Below are positions 42,031-49,916 of a DNA stretch of 64,000 nucleotides, one piece after another (the stretch's first letter is position 1; each line of letters begins with the position of its first letter). Made by a program: the position numbers and the translations under genes. This DNA comes from Duganella sp. sic0402 (lineage in GTDB: Bacteria > Pseudomonadota > Gammaproteobacteria > Burkholderiales > Burkholderiaceae_D): assembly GCF_019219065.1 (NCBI RefSeq), contig NZ_JAHUWK010000007.1, forward strand, positions 62,001 to 126,000. The letters run 5' to 3'. Under the pieces are notes generated by a model. That model was not told where the DNA came from, did no database searches, and worked only from the letters and a program-made list of their open reading frames with translations.

Positions 42031-43392
42031 ATGACCAGTCCATTGGCGTCATGGCTAGGTGTGACGCCGTCCGCGTGGGCGTTGATCGCGGTGGCCCTGT
42101 CGGTCGGCTTGCTCACGCTGCTGATCGCCTGGGGCAAGTTACAGCCGCTGCTGGCCTTCGTGGCGGCGGCGCTGGCTGCCGCGCTGCTGCTCGGCATGCC
42201 GGTGGAGAGTATTCCCAAGTCGATCGACAAGGGCATCGGCGACCTGCTCGGCTCATTGATCGTGATCGTCTGCCTCGGCGCGGTGTTCGGCAAGCTGATT
42301 GCCGACAGCGGCGCGGCACAGCGCATCGCCGCCTACCTGATCCAGCTATTCGGTTCGGCGCGCATGCCGGTGGCGTTGACGCTGACCGGCTTCGTGGCCG
42401 GAATTCCGCTGTATTACAACGTCGGCTTTGTGCTGCTGGTGCCGCTGGTGTTTTCGCTGGTCTACCAGAGCGGCCGGCCCGCGGTGGCGATGGCGATACC
42501 GCTGCTGTGCGGACTGTCGATTGCGCATGGCTTCCTGCCGCCGCATCCTTCGCCGACGGCGCTGGTGGCGCAGTTCCACGCCGACATGGGCCGCACGCTG
42601 TTATACGGCATGATCGTCGCCGTGCCGACGCTGATTATCGCCGGGCCGCTGTTTGCGCAGACGCTGAAGCGCATCCAGGCAGCGCCGGCATCAATGTTCC
42701 AGGCCGGCTTGCGCGACGAAGCGGAATTGCCCGGCGTGTTCAATAGCTTTGCGACGGCGTTGTTGCCGGTATGGCTGCTGGCCGCCGCCACTGCCGCCAG
42801 CGCGATGCCGATCGCCGATCCGGCGCTGAAATCCACCGTGTCCTTCCTGGCCAATCCCATGATCGTGATGCTGATCGCCTTGCTGGTGGCGCTGTTCACG
42901 CTGGGTGTGGCGCGCGGACGCAAACTGGCGCAGCTGATGTCCGGCGCGCAGGACGCCATGCGCGATATCGCGCCCATCCTGCTGGTGATCGCCGGCGCGG
43001 GCGCCTTGAAGCAGGTGCTGGTGGATTCCGGTGTCAGCGCGCAGCTGGGCGCGCAACTGAGCCAGCTGCCGGTACCGCCGCTGGTGCTGGGCTGGATCGT
43101 GGCGACGCTGATCCGCATCTGTCTTGGCTCCGCCACGGTGGCGGGCCTGACGGCGGCGGGGATCGTGGCGCCGGTGGTGCAGGCATCGGGCATTGACCCG
43201 GCCTTGATGGTGCTGGCGATCGGCGCCGGCAGTCTGATGTGCAGCCATGTGAACGACTCCGGCTTCTGGATGTTCAAAGAGTATTTCGGGCTGTCGCTGA
43301 AAGACACCTTCCGTTCCTGGACGCTGATGGAAACGCTGGTTGGCGTATTCGGGCTCATTTTCGTTCTGATTCTTTCCGCCTTTTTAGGATAA
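42031..43392 (+). CDS. gntT: Gluconate:H+ symporter, GntP family
   Basis: Inner-membrane importer for gluconate. The 453-residue, roughly 12-TM protein shows GntP signatures: LGAVFGKLIADSGAAQRIA near residue 80, FVAGIPLYYNVGFVLLVPL near 120, SIAHGFLPPHPSPTALVAQF near 160 and NDSGFWMFKEYFGLSLKDT near 410. ATG 42031 follows AGGGAGACTTAC. Coupling to gntK fixes the substrate as gluconate or a close aldonate. The next gene starts 4 bases after its stop. Confidence 0.94.
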   Translation: MTSPLASWLGVTPSAWALIAVALSVGLLTLLIAWGKLQPLLAFVAAALAAALLLGMPVESIPKSIDKGIGDLLGSLIVIVCLGAVFGKLIADSGAAQRIAAYLIQLFGSARMPVALTLTGFVAGIPLYYNVGFVLLVPLVFSLVYQSGRPAVAMAIPLLCGLSIAHGFLPPHPSPTALVAQFHADMGRTLLYGMIVAVPTLIIAGPLFAQTLKRIQAAPASMFQAGLRDEAELPGVFNSFATALLPVWLLAAATAASAMPIADPALKSTVSFLANPMIVMLIALLVALFTLGVARGRKLAQLMSGAQDAMRDIAPILLVIAGAGALKQVLVDSGVSAQLGAQLSQLPVPPLVLGWIVATLIRICLGSATVAGLTAAGIVAPVVQASGIDPALMVLAIGAGSLMCSHVNDSGFWMFKEYFGLSLKDTFRSWTLMETLVGVFGLIFVLILSAFLG

Positions 43393-43396
43393 ACAG

Positions 43397-46300
43397 ATGA
43401 AATCATTGTTAAACGTGTTTGCGGCCGCAGCGTTGGCCCTGCCTCTGCTCGCGCAGGCGGCATCCGTCTCCGCCTACCAGACCATGCCGGACGATCCGCG
43501 CGCGGTCAAAGTCAATGCCGTTGGCGATGGCCGCGCCGACGACAGCGCCGCGATTCAGGAGGCGCTGAACGCCGCCGCCAACCAGGGCGAGGGCGGTATC
43601 GTGTTCCTGCCGTCCGGCCGCTATCGCATCACCCGTTCGCTGCTGGTGCCGCTGGCGGTCAGGCTGTATGGTGTGGGGCCGACACGGCCGGTACTGGTGC
43701 TGGGCGCGAATACGCCCGGTTTCCAGAAGGGCGTGGCGAATATGGTGGTGTTCACCGGCGGCGACCAGTACACGGTGGGCAAGGTGCCGGTGCCGGTCCG
43801 CAGCGCGGTGCCATATAGCGAAAATGTGCGCGACGCGAATTCGGCCACCTTCTATTCGGCGATGAGCAATGTGGACGTTGAAATCGGCGACGGCAATCCG
43901 GCCGCTGCCGCGGTGCGCCTGCGCACCGCGCAGCATTCCTACCTGAGCCACATGGACTTCCACATCGGCTCCGGGCTGGCCGGCGTGTACATGGTCGGCA
44001 ATCAGAGCTTTGACCTGAAGTTCTACGGCGGCCGCTATGGCATCCTGACCGAAAAAACTTCGCCGGCCTGGCAGTACACGCTGATGGATTCCACCTTTGA
44101 AGGCCAGCGCGAGGCGGCGATACGCGGCCATGAGGCCGGGCTCACACTGGTGAACACGACTATCCGCAATACGCCGGTCGGGATTGAGATCAGCCGTGGC
44201 TATGGCGACTGGTTGTGGGGCAAAGATGTGCGGTTTGAGAATATCTCCAGGGCCGCCGTCGTCATCAGTAATGAAGACAACGTCTACACCCAGGTCGGCT
44301 TCGACAATGCGCTGGCGAAAAATGTGCCAGTGTTTGCGCGCTTCCGCGACAGCGGCAAGACCGTGGCCGGCTATGGTTCGACCTACCAGGTCAGCGAATT
44401 CAATTACGGCCTGATGCTGCCGGGGCTGGGCAGTGTCGGCAAGTTCGGCACCAGCGTCAAGGGCGAGGCGCTGAAAACCATGCCGGCGCCGCGCGCGCCG
44501 GTGATGCGTACACTGCCATCGACCAAAGACTGGGCCAGTGTGCGCAGCTTTGGCGCAGTGGGCGACGGCGTTACCGATGATACGGCGGCGGTGCAGAAAG
44601 CCATCGACAGCCAGCGCGTGGTGTATCTGCCGCTGGGCTTTTACATGGTGCAGGATACGATCCGTTTGAAACCGGACACGGTACTGATAGGCCTGCACCC
44701 TGGCGTAACGCAGCTGGTGCTGCCGAACGGCACCCCGGCGTTTGCCGGCGCCGATGGTCCGAAAGCGCTGCTGGAAAGCGCCAAGGGCGGCGACGCCATC
44801 GTCACCGGCTTCGGCCTGGCGACTGGCGAGATCAACCCGCGCGCGACGGCGCTGCTGTGGAAGGCCGGCGCCGATTCGCTGGTGGACGACATCCGTATCC
44901 AGGGCGGCCACGGCACGCGGCTGTATGACGGCAAACGCCGCGATCCGTATCAGAAGACTGCCAACTTCGACCCTATCCAGCACTGGGACCGCCAGTACCC
45001 CAGCATCTGGGTGACCGATGGCGGTGGTGGGACCTTCGTCGGCTGCTGGTCGCCAAGCACGTTTGCGCAGGCGGGCTTCTACGTTTCCAACACCAAGACG
45101 CCGGGCAAGGTGTACGAGCTGTCGGCCGAACACCATATCCGCGCCGAGATCGTGCTGGATAACGTTGAAAACTGGGAGTTCCTGGCGCCGCAGACGGAGC
45201 AGGAGGTACGCGACGGCATGGATGCGGTATCGCTGGAGATACGCAATTCACGCAACATCACCTTTGCCAACTATCACGCCTACCGCGTGACGCGGTCGCT
45301 CAAGCCGGCCTTATCGGCAGTGAAGATGAGTAATTCGGAGAACATCCGCTTCCGCAATGTGCACGTCAATGCCGAAAGCGGCTACGCGACCTGCGATGAA
45401 AACGGCTGCGGCACCTATCTGCGCGCCAGCAAATTCCCGTTCGAGAATACGCTGCAGGATCTGACCAGCAAACAGGAAGTGCGCGAGCATGAGTTTGCGG
45501 TGCTGGATATCGGCCCGGCCAAGCCGCGTGCCGCAACAAGCACGCCAGCCAAATCCAGCGTGGAAAAGCTGGAGGGCGATTTCTATTCCATCGCCGGCGC
45601 GGCGGTGGACCGCAAGGGCAAGCTGTATTTTGTCGATCGCCGCTTCCACCGGATTTATAGCTGGAGCAAGGAGAGCGGCCTGGCGGTGGTGCGCGATGCG
45701 CCATTGGATGCGGTCAACCTGGCCATCGACAACAGCGGCGCGATCATGGTGCTGTCGTCGTTCGGCCCGGAAGGGACAGTGTATTCCTTCCATCCGGACC
45801 AGCCGGCCGGCCCGCTGACCGTCATCAAGCCGACGCCGGTCAAGCCCAACCCGCATGCGCGGGTGGTGGTGCCGGTGAACTTCTGGCAGAACGGCGAATT
45901 CCGCGACCAGCTCAATTTCGACACCTATGAATTCACCACGCTGGCCGAGATGTTCACCCGCGATGTGGCGCTGCCCAAGCAGCGCGAGTACGTGTCGCCG
46001 GACGGCAGCCTGGTGTTGCCGGCCAACCGCGCTTTCAAGCAGGGACCGAACGATCACCTGGGCTGGCGCTGGTCGGATACACTGGACAGCTACGGCCTGG
46101 TGGCGGCTGGCGCCAATGGCCGCGCGGTGTTCACCAACGGCTCCGAGAACCGCACTTTCAGCGGCGTGATCGGCGCGGGCGGCGGCATCACGGATCTGAA
46201 GCTGGCGGCCAATCGCGGCGGCGAAAGCGCGGCGGTTGACCAGAAGGGCAATGTGTATGTGGCCAACGGCCAGGTGTTTGTCTATGCGCCGGACGGCAAG

Positions 46301-46426
46301 CAAATCGGCCGTATCGATGTGCCGGAACGCCCGCTGCAACTGATCTTTGGCGGTTCAGATGGCCGTACGCTATTTATTCTCACGCATCATTCGCTGTATG
46401 CGACCGGAGGCATCGATGCGCAATAA
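43397..46426 (+). CDS. Secreted beta-helix (pectate-lyase-3/GH55-like) protein with C-terminal propeller
   Basis: A 1009-residue exported protein with a Sec signal peptide (residues 1-22, LALPLLAQAA). Two pectate-lyase-3-type segments follow: one starting at VNAVGDGRADDSAAIQEALN near 39 and a second at VRSFGAVGDGVTDDTAAVQK near 382, the twin beta-helix layout of GH55 glucanases. From about residue 720 the sequence resembles SMP-30/NHL-type beta-propellers (AVDRKGKLYFVDRRFHRIYS, AVDQKGNVYVANGQ). The catalytic residue cannot be fixed. It lies 4 bases after gntT, so it is probably a polysaccharide- or lactone-processing enzyme that feeds gluconate-like sugars to the operon; that is inference. 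Confidence 0.82.
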   Translation: MKSLLNVFAAAALALPLLAQAASVSAYQTMPDDPRAVKVNAVGDGRADDSAAIQEALNAAANQGEGGIVFLPSGRYRITRSLLVPLAVRLYGVGPTRPVLVLGANTPGFQKGVANMVVFTGGDQYTVGKVPVPVRSAVPYSENVRDANSATFYSAMSNVDVEIGDGNPAAAAVRLRTAQHSYLSHMDFHIGSGLAGVYMVGNQSFDLKFYGGRYGILTEKTSPAWQYTLMDSTFEGQREAAIRGHEAGLTLVNTTIRNTPVGIEISRGYGDWLWGKDVRFENISRAAVVISNEDNVYTQVGFDNALAKNVPVFARFRDSGKTVAGYGSTYQVSEFNYGLMLPGLGSVGKFGTSVKGEALKTMPAPRAPVMRTLPSTKDWASVRSFGAVGDGVTDDTAAVQKAIDSQRVVYLPLGFYMVQDTIRLKPDTVLIGLHPGVTQLVLPNGTPAFAGADGPKALLESAKGGDAIVTGFGLATGEINPRATALLWKAGADSLVDDIRIQGGHGTRLYDGKRRDPYQKTANFDPIQHWDRQYPSIWVTDGGGGTFVGCWSPSTFAQAGFYVSNTKTPGKVYELSAEHHIRAEIVLDNVENWEFLAPQTEQEVRDGMDAVSLEIRNSRNITFANYHAYRVTRSLKPALSAVKMSNSENIRFRNVHVNAESGYATCDENGCGTYLRASKFPFENTLQDLTSKQEVREHEFAVLDIGPAKPRAATSTPAKSSVEKLEGDFYSIAGAAVDRKGKLYFVDRRFHRIYSWSKESGLAVVRDAPLDAVNLAIDNSGAIMVLSSFGPEGTVYSFHPDQPAGPLTVIKPTPVKPNPHARVVVPVNFWQNGEFRDQLNFDTYEFTTLAEMFTRDVALPKQREYVSPDGSLVLPANRAFKQGPNDHLGWRWSDTLDSYGLVAAGANGRAVFTNGSENRTFSGVIGAGGGITDLKLAANRGGESAAVDQKGNVYVANGQVFVYAPDGKQIGRIDVPERPLQLIFGGSDGRTLFILTHHSLYATGGIDAQ

Positions 46427-47294
46427 ACTGCTTGTGATGTTGCTGCTGTGTTGCGCTCAGGCTGGCGCTCAGCAGCTGGCGCTATGGCCCGACGGCGCGC
46501 CCGGTTCGGAGGCGCGCCGCAGCGAGTCGGAGAAAGTCGACAATACCTATGTCAGCAATGTCCATGCGCCGTCGCTGACGGTGGTGAAGGCCAATCCGCG
46601 CCACGCCAACGGTGCGGCGGTCATCATCGTGCCGGGCGGCGGACACCGCATGCTGGTGTTTCAGAACGAGGGCATGGTGGCCGCCCGCTCGCTCAACCGT
46701 GCCGGCGTGACTGCCTTCGTGCTGAAGTACCGGCTCGCGCGCGACCAGGGCTCCGGCTATTCGGTCGAGAACGACGCGGCGGCCGATCTGCGCCGTGCCG
46801 TGCGCTGGGTGCGCGCGCACGCGGCCGACTACGGAATCGATCCGCACCGGCTGGGTGTGATGGGCTTCTCGGCCGGCGGCGAACTGGTGTCGCTGGTGGC
46901 GGATAACCCGGAGCCGCCGCGCGCCGGCAAGCCGGATGCGATCGACCAGCTCAGCGCGCGCCCGGATTTCCAGGTGCTGGTCTATCCCGGCCCTCTGGGT
47001 TCGCCAGCCAAGGCGGTGCAGAACGCGCCGCCGGCTTTCATCGTGGCTGGCTCGAATGACAAGTGCTGCATGCCGCCGGCGCTGGCGCTATATCAGCAGC
47101 TGGTGGGGGCGGGCGTATCGGCAGAGCTGCACTTGTATGCCGATACCGACCACGCCTTCAATATGGGGCAGCGCTCGGAGCGTCTTTCCGACGTCCATTG
47201 GCCGGACCGGCTGCATGACTGGCTGGCCGACAGCGGCTGGCTGATTCCGCATCAGGGCCAGCCGCCGCAAGGTGTACCATCGCCAGCGCCTTAG
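46416..47294 (+). CDS. Secreted alpha/beta-hydrolase, acetyl-esterase-like
   Basis: A 292-residue exported esterase. The ATG at 46416 (GGAGGCATCG before it) begins a signal peptide ending AQAGA; the previous gene's stop lies 11 bases inside. The fold is the BD-FAE/acetylxylan-esterase type: oxyanion region VPGGGHRML near residue 73, nucleophile Ser152 (GFSAGG), Asp215 (GSNDKC) and His246 (DTDHAF). Overlap with the beta-helix gene suggests co-translation and joint action on an acylated polysaccharide, with products imported by the gluconate permease. Substrate inferred only. Confidence 0.88.
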   Translation: MRNKLLVMLLLCCAQAGAQQLALWPDGAPGSEARRSESEKVDNTYVSNVHAPSLTVVKANPRHANGAAVIIVPGGGHRMLVFQNEGMVAARSLNRAGVTAFVLKYRLARDQGSGYSVENDAAADLRRAVRWVRAHAADYGIDPHRLGVMGFSAGGELVSLVADNPEPPRAGKPDAIDQLSARPDFQVLVYPGPLGSPAKAVQNAPPAFIVAGSNDKCCMPPALALYQQLVGAGVSAELHLYADTDHAFNMGQRSERLSDVHWPDRLHDWLADSGWLIPHQGQPPQGVPSPAP

Positions 47295-47330
47295 TTGTAA
47301 CAGTGTGTTAGCGCACGGCAGCCGCTGCGG

Positions 47331-47336
47331 TAGAAT
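47331..47336 (+). promoter_or_regulatory. Possible -10 element for the 81-residue protein gene
   Basis: TAGAAT lies 36 bases before the ATG at 47372. The upstream region is rich in short GC dyads; no clear -35. Confidence 0.3.
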
Positions 47337-47371
47337 CCGAGAATTGGATTTTTCCATTTCAGGAGGCAGCA

Positions 47372-47617
47372 ATGTCTACCAGTCACACCTTCCGCCCAGA
47401 CTATCAATCGTCCGCAGTGGTGGAGGCCGGCATAGAGCGGGCCGACCGGCTCGGCCCGCAGAGCGCGGCTGAATATCTCAGCCATCGCGGCGTGCTGGAG
47501 AGCGTTATCAAGCGTGTTATTTCCGAGCCTGAGCACCGCCGCAATCCCGGCCGCCTGCGCTCGCGCGATGAGCGGCTGGCTGAAGAAAGTTCCCGGTTTA
47601 ATAAATTCATGCCTTAG
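47372..47617 (+). CDS. Small soluble protein of unknown function (81 residues)
   Basis: Not recognised. A strong AGGAGG stands 5 bases before ATG 47372, which is the best reason to accept it. The product is polar and helical, with no TM or Cys. The middle (ERADRLGPQSAAEYLSHRGV) and a basic stretch (SEPEHRRNPGRLRSRDERL) suggest nucleic-acid or protein contact but prove nothing. It is transcribed away from the esterase gene with its own possible -10, and a large inverted repeat follows the stop. Confidence 0.65.
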   Translation: MSTSHTFRPDYQSSAVVEAGIERADRLGPQSAAEYLSHRGVLESVIKRVISEPEHRRNPGRLRSRDERLAEESSRFNKFMP

Positions 47618-47634
47618 AGTAATGTTTTAAGGCG

Positions 47635-47694
47635 TAGGAGCACACTGACAAATGCTTATGTTCCCAGCCTACATAAGCCGTGTCAGTGCTCCTA
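47635..47694. repeat. Long imperfect inverted repeat
   Basis: Left arm TAGGAGCACACTGACA (47635-47650) and GCTTATG (47654-47660); right arm CATAAGC (47672-47678) and TGTCAGTGCTCCTA (47681-47694). The arms pair over about 21 bp with a 2-base bulge and an internal mismatch, and enclose an 11-base loop. It lies between the 81-residue gene and the Crp-like regulator. No T-run follows, so it is not a standard terminator. Confidence 0.7.
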
Positions 47695-47760
47695 TAAGCT
47701 GCCGAACATAGCGGCGATATAGTGTGACTCATCCAACACATACAACAGATGAGGCACACC

Positions 47761-48504
47761 ATGTACGCAGCTAACCAGACTTCCGTTTCCGCCAGCATCC
47801 CACGCGCCATGCAGCACACCGCTGCGCCGGCAGTCAGCCTGATCGGTGCACAGCAGAATGAACTGCTGCGCGCACTGTCGCGTGAAGAACTGCTGGACCT
47901 GTTCGTGCACCTGGACCTGGTGCCGCTGGAAGCGGGCAAGCACCTGTTCGACACCGGTGAGGTAATGGAATACGCCTACTTCCCGACCAACGCCATCGTC
48001 TCGCTGCAATACGTGACCGAAGAGGGCGGCGCAGCCGAAGTAGCGGTGGTGGGCCGCGAGGGCGTGGTCGGCGTCTCGATGTATGAAAATGAACGTGCCA
48101 ACTGCTGCGCTGTAGTGCAAAGCGCCGGCTATGGCTACCGCATCAAGGCCTCGGTACTGCGCCAGGCTTTCTTCAGCGGCGGCGCGTTGGCGCAACAGCT
48201 GATGCGCCACACCAGCGCCCTGTTCGCGCAGCTGGCGCAGACGGTGGCCGGCGTGCGTCACGGCAGCATCGAACAGCGCCTGTGCCGCTGGCTGCTGGAA
48301 CGCCTGGACCGTTCGCTGTCGAATGAACTGAAAGTGACCCAGGAGATGATCGCCAACATGCTGGGCGTGCGCCGCGAATCCATCACCTGCTGCGCCGGCA
48401 AGCTGCAGGAAGAAGGTTTGATCGAATACCGCCGCGGCACCGTCACCGTCATCGACCGCCATGGCATGGAACGCCGCGCCGGCGGTTGCTACTCCCCAGC
48501 CTAA
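47761..48504 (+). CDS. Crp/Fnr-family transcriptional regulator
   Basis: A 247-residue regulator. The cyclic-nucleotide-binding-like beta-roll covers about residues 30-145 (LVPLEAGKHLFDTGEVMEYA, GGAAEVAVVGREGVVGVSMY) and the HTH_Crp domain about 150-225 (RLCRWLLERLDRS, TQEMIANMLGVRRESITCCA). It lacks the N-terminal four-Cys FNR cluster, and the cNMP phosphate-binding Arg-Ser pattern of CRP is not seen, so it resembles the widespread uncharacterised proteobacterial Crp/Fnr group. I prefer ATG 47761 (GAGG 6 bases upstream) over 47749. Confidence 0.9.
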   Translation: MYAANQTSVSASIPRAMQHTAAPAVSLIGAQQNELLRALSREELLDLFVHLDLVPLEAGKHLFDTGEVMEYAYFPTNAIVSLQYVTEEGGAAEVAVVGREGVVGVSMYENERANCCAVVQSAGYGYRIKASVLRQAFFSGGALAQQLMRHTSALFAQLAQTVAGVRHGSIEQRLCRWLLERLDRSLSNELKVTQEMIANMLGVRRESITCCAGKLQEEGLIEYRRGTVTVIDRHGMERRAGGCYSPA

Positions 48505-48707
48505 TGTAAATAACGCGGTGCATGCTGGAGTTGATCCAGCTTGCGCTGCACCAGTTGATACCACGCCTGCGCCCAGCGCGCCGCCGCTTGCGATTCTTCC
48601 ACGGTCGCAGCGGACATCGTCCGCCTTACCGCCACCATCTGCCTGTGCATTGCATAGGCGGCGGGCGGGTATTTGCGTGGCTTGATGATGTTGGTATGCG
48701 TATCCAT
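48501..48707 (-). CDS. Small basic protein of unknown function (68 residues)
   Basis: A minus-strand frame from ATG 48707, convergent with and overlapping the Crp-like gene by 4 bases. The product (MDTHTNIIKPRKYPPAAYAM start) is basic and helical, with ESQAAARWAQAWYQLVQRKL near the C terminus resembling a short amphipathic helix. No strong ribosome-binding site is seen, and an alternative GTG start at 48755 would add 16 residues. Composition fits real protein better than a shadow, but the call is tentative. Confidence 0.45.
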   Translation of the reverse strand: MDTHTNIIKPRKYPPAAYAMHRQMVAVRRTMSAATVEESQAAARWAQAWYQLVQRKLDQLQHAPRYLH

Positions 48708-48768
48708 GAGCGTATTTTGCTCGCCGCCGATGGTGGCGGCTGTACGTTGCCTCACCTACAGAGACCAC

Positions 48769-49707
48769 CTAACGCAAACGCCAAAGTGGCACGGCGGTGG
48801 CATCCAGCTTGCGCGGCAGCAGGCCTTCGCCGAGGAAGGCGTCGGCAATGCGCTGCTGTTCGCCCAAGGCTTCCTTCAGCACCGGTCGCACCTCGTAGCT
48901 GCGGCGGCCATTGGCCAGTTCGACGGTCGGCGCATCCAGTCCCCATGCGGGCGCCAGCAGTTCAGCAGCTTCCTTGGGGGATTGCTTGACCCACCTGCCG
49001 GCCTTGCGCAAGGCTTCGAACACCACCGGCAGCACTTCCGGATGCGCTTCCGCATACGCGGTCGAGGCCAGGTAGTAGCGCTGGTAGTCGGCGATGCCGC
49101 GGCCATCCGCCAGGATGCGCACCTGCGACTGGCGCTGTACGCCGGCCAGGTAAGGATCCCAGGTCACCCAGGCCGCCACTGCGCCCCGTTCAAAAGCCGC
49201 GCGGCCATCGGCCGGCGTCAGGTAGGCCGGTTCGATATCCTTGAAGCGCAAGCCCGCCTTGTCCAGCGCCGCGATCAGCAGGTAGTGGCTGCCGGCCGCC
49301 TTGGTGACCGCAATCTTCTTGCCCTTTAAATCGGCCACGCTGTTGATCGGCGAATCGGCGCGCACCACGATCGCCTGCGCGGAAGGCGAGGGCGACTCCT
49401 GCGCGAAATACGTCAGCCTGGCGCCGGCCGCCTGTGCGAATACCGGCACCGTGTCGGCCACGTCGGCGCTCAGGTCGACCCCGCCGACGTTCAACGCTTC
49501 CAGCAAGGGCAGGCCGCTGGAAAATTCATGCCACGTCACCTTGACGTTGAGCGGCGCCAGGTCCTGTTCCAGCTGCCCGCGCACCTTGAGCACCGTCAGT
49601 AGCGTCGAGGATTTCTGATAGCCGATGCGCAGCGTGGACGGCGCCTTTTGCGCGTAGGCGGCGAAAGGCAGCAGGGACAGCAAGGAAAGCAGGGTACGTC
49701 GTTGCAT
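48769..49707 (-). CDS. ssuA: Aliphatic sulfonate ABC transporter substrate-binding protein, lone copy
   Basis: A periplasmic solute receptor of the SsuA/NrtA/TauA fold, 312 residues. It has a signal peptide (MQRRTLLSLLSLLPFAAYAQ), then LRIGYQKSSTLLTVLKVRGQ near 26, and domain-linking motifs DLKGKKIAVTKAAGSHYLL near 126 and AAWVTWDPYLAG near 178, as in SsuA. ATG 49707 follows TGGAG. No permease or ATPase gene accompanies it; the ssuC-ssuB genes 5.7 kb away on the other strand could serve it. It is divergent from the oxidase-RidA-receptor genes, across a 209-base AT-rich gap. Confidence 0.88.
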   Translation of the reverse strand: MQRRTLLSLLSLLPFAAYAQKAPSTLRIGYQKSSTLLTVLKVRGQLEQDLAPLNVKVTWHEFSSGLPLLEALNVGGVDLSADVADTVPVFAQAAGARLTYFAQESPSPSAQAIVVRADSPINSVADLKGKKIAVTKAAGSHYLLIAALDKAGLRFKDIEPAYLTPADGRAAFERGAVAAWVTWDPYLAGVQRQSQVRILADGRGIADYQRYYLASTAYAEAHPEVLPVVFEALRKAGRWVKQSPKEAAELLAPAWGLDAPTVELANGRRSYEVRPVLKEALGEQQRIADAFLGEGLLPRKLDATAVPLWRLR

Positions 49708-49916
49708 GGTCGGCTCCAGAAAATGATCGCTTCATGGTACGCCGTGGTCAACAAGGCAAGGAACGAATCTTTTCTGCTTTGAATATAGCGCCAGCGGATA
49801 TCGCTTCCGAAAACACATTATTCTTAAAATTCATATTTCAATATGATAAATAATTAGTTTATACATAATGTTGGCGCGGCATAAGATCGGCTCAATCTCA
49901 CCATTTGGAGCGATTT

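Noticed and set aside
18455..47316. GCGCAC hexamers before three TAxAAT elements (13182, 18455, 47311) as a common -35-like motif
   Set aside because: Distances to the -10 elements differ (22, 27 and 14 bases), so chance in a GC-rich genome is the simpler explanation.
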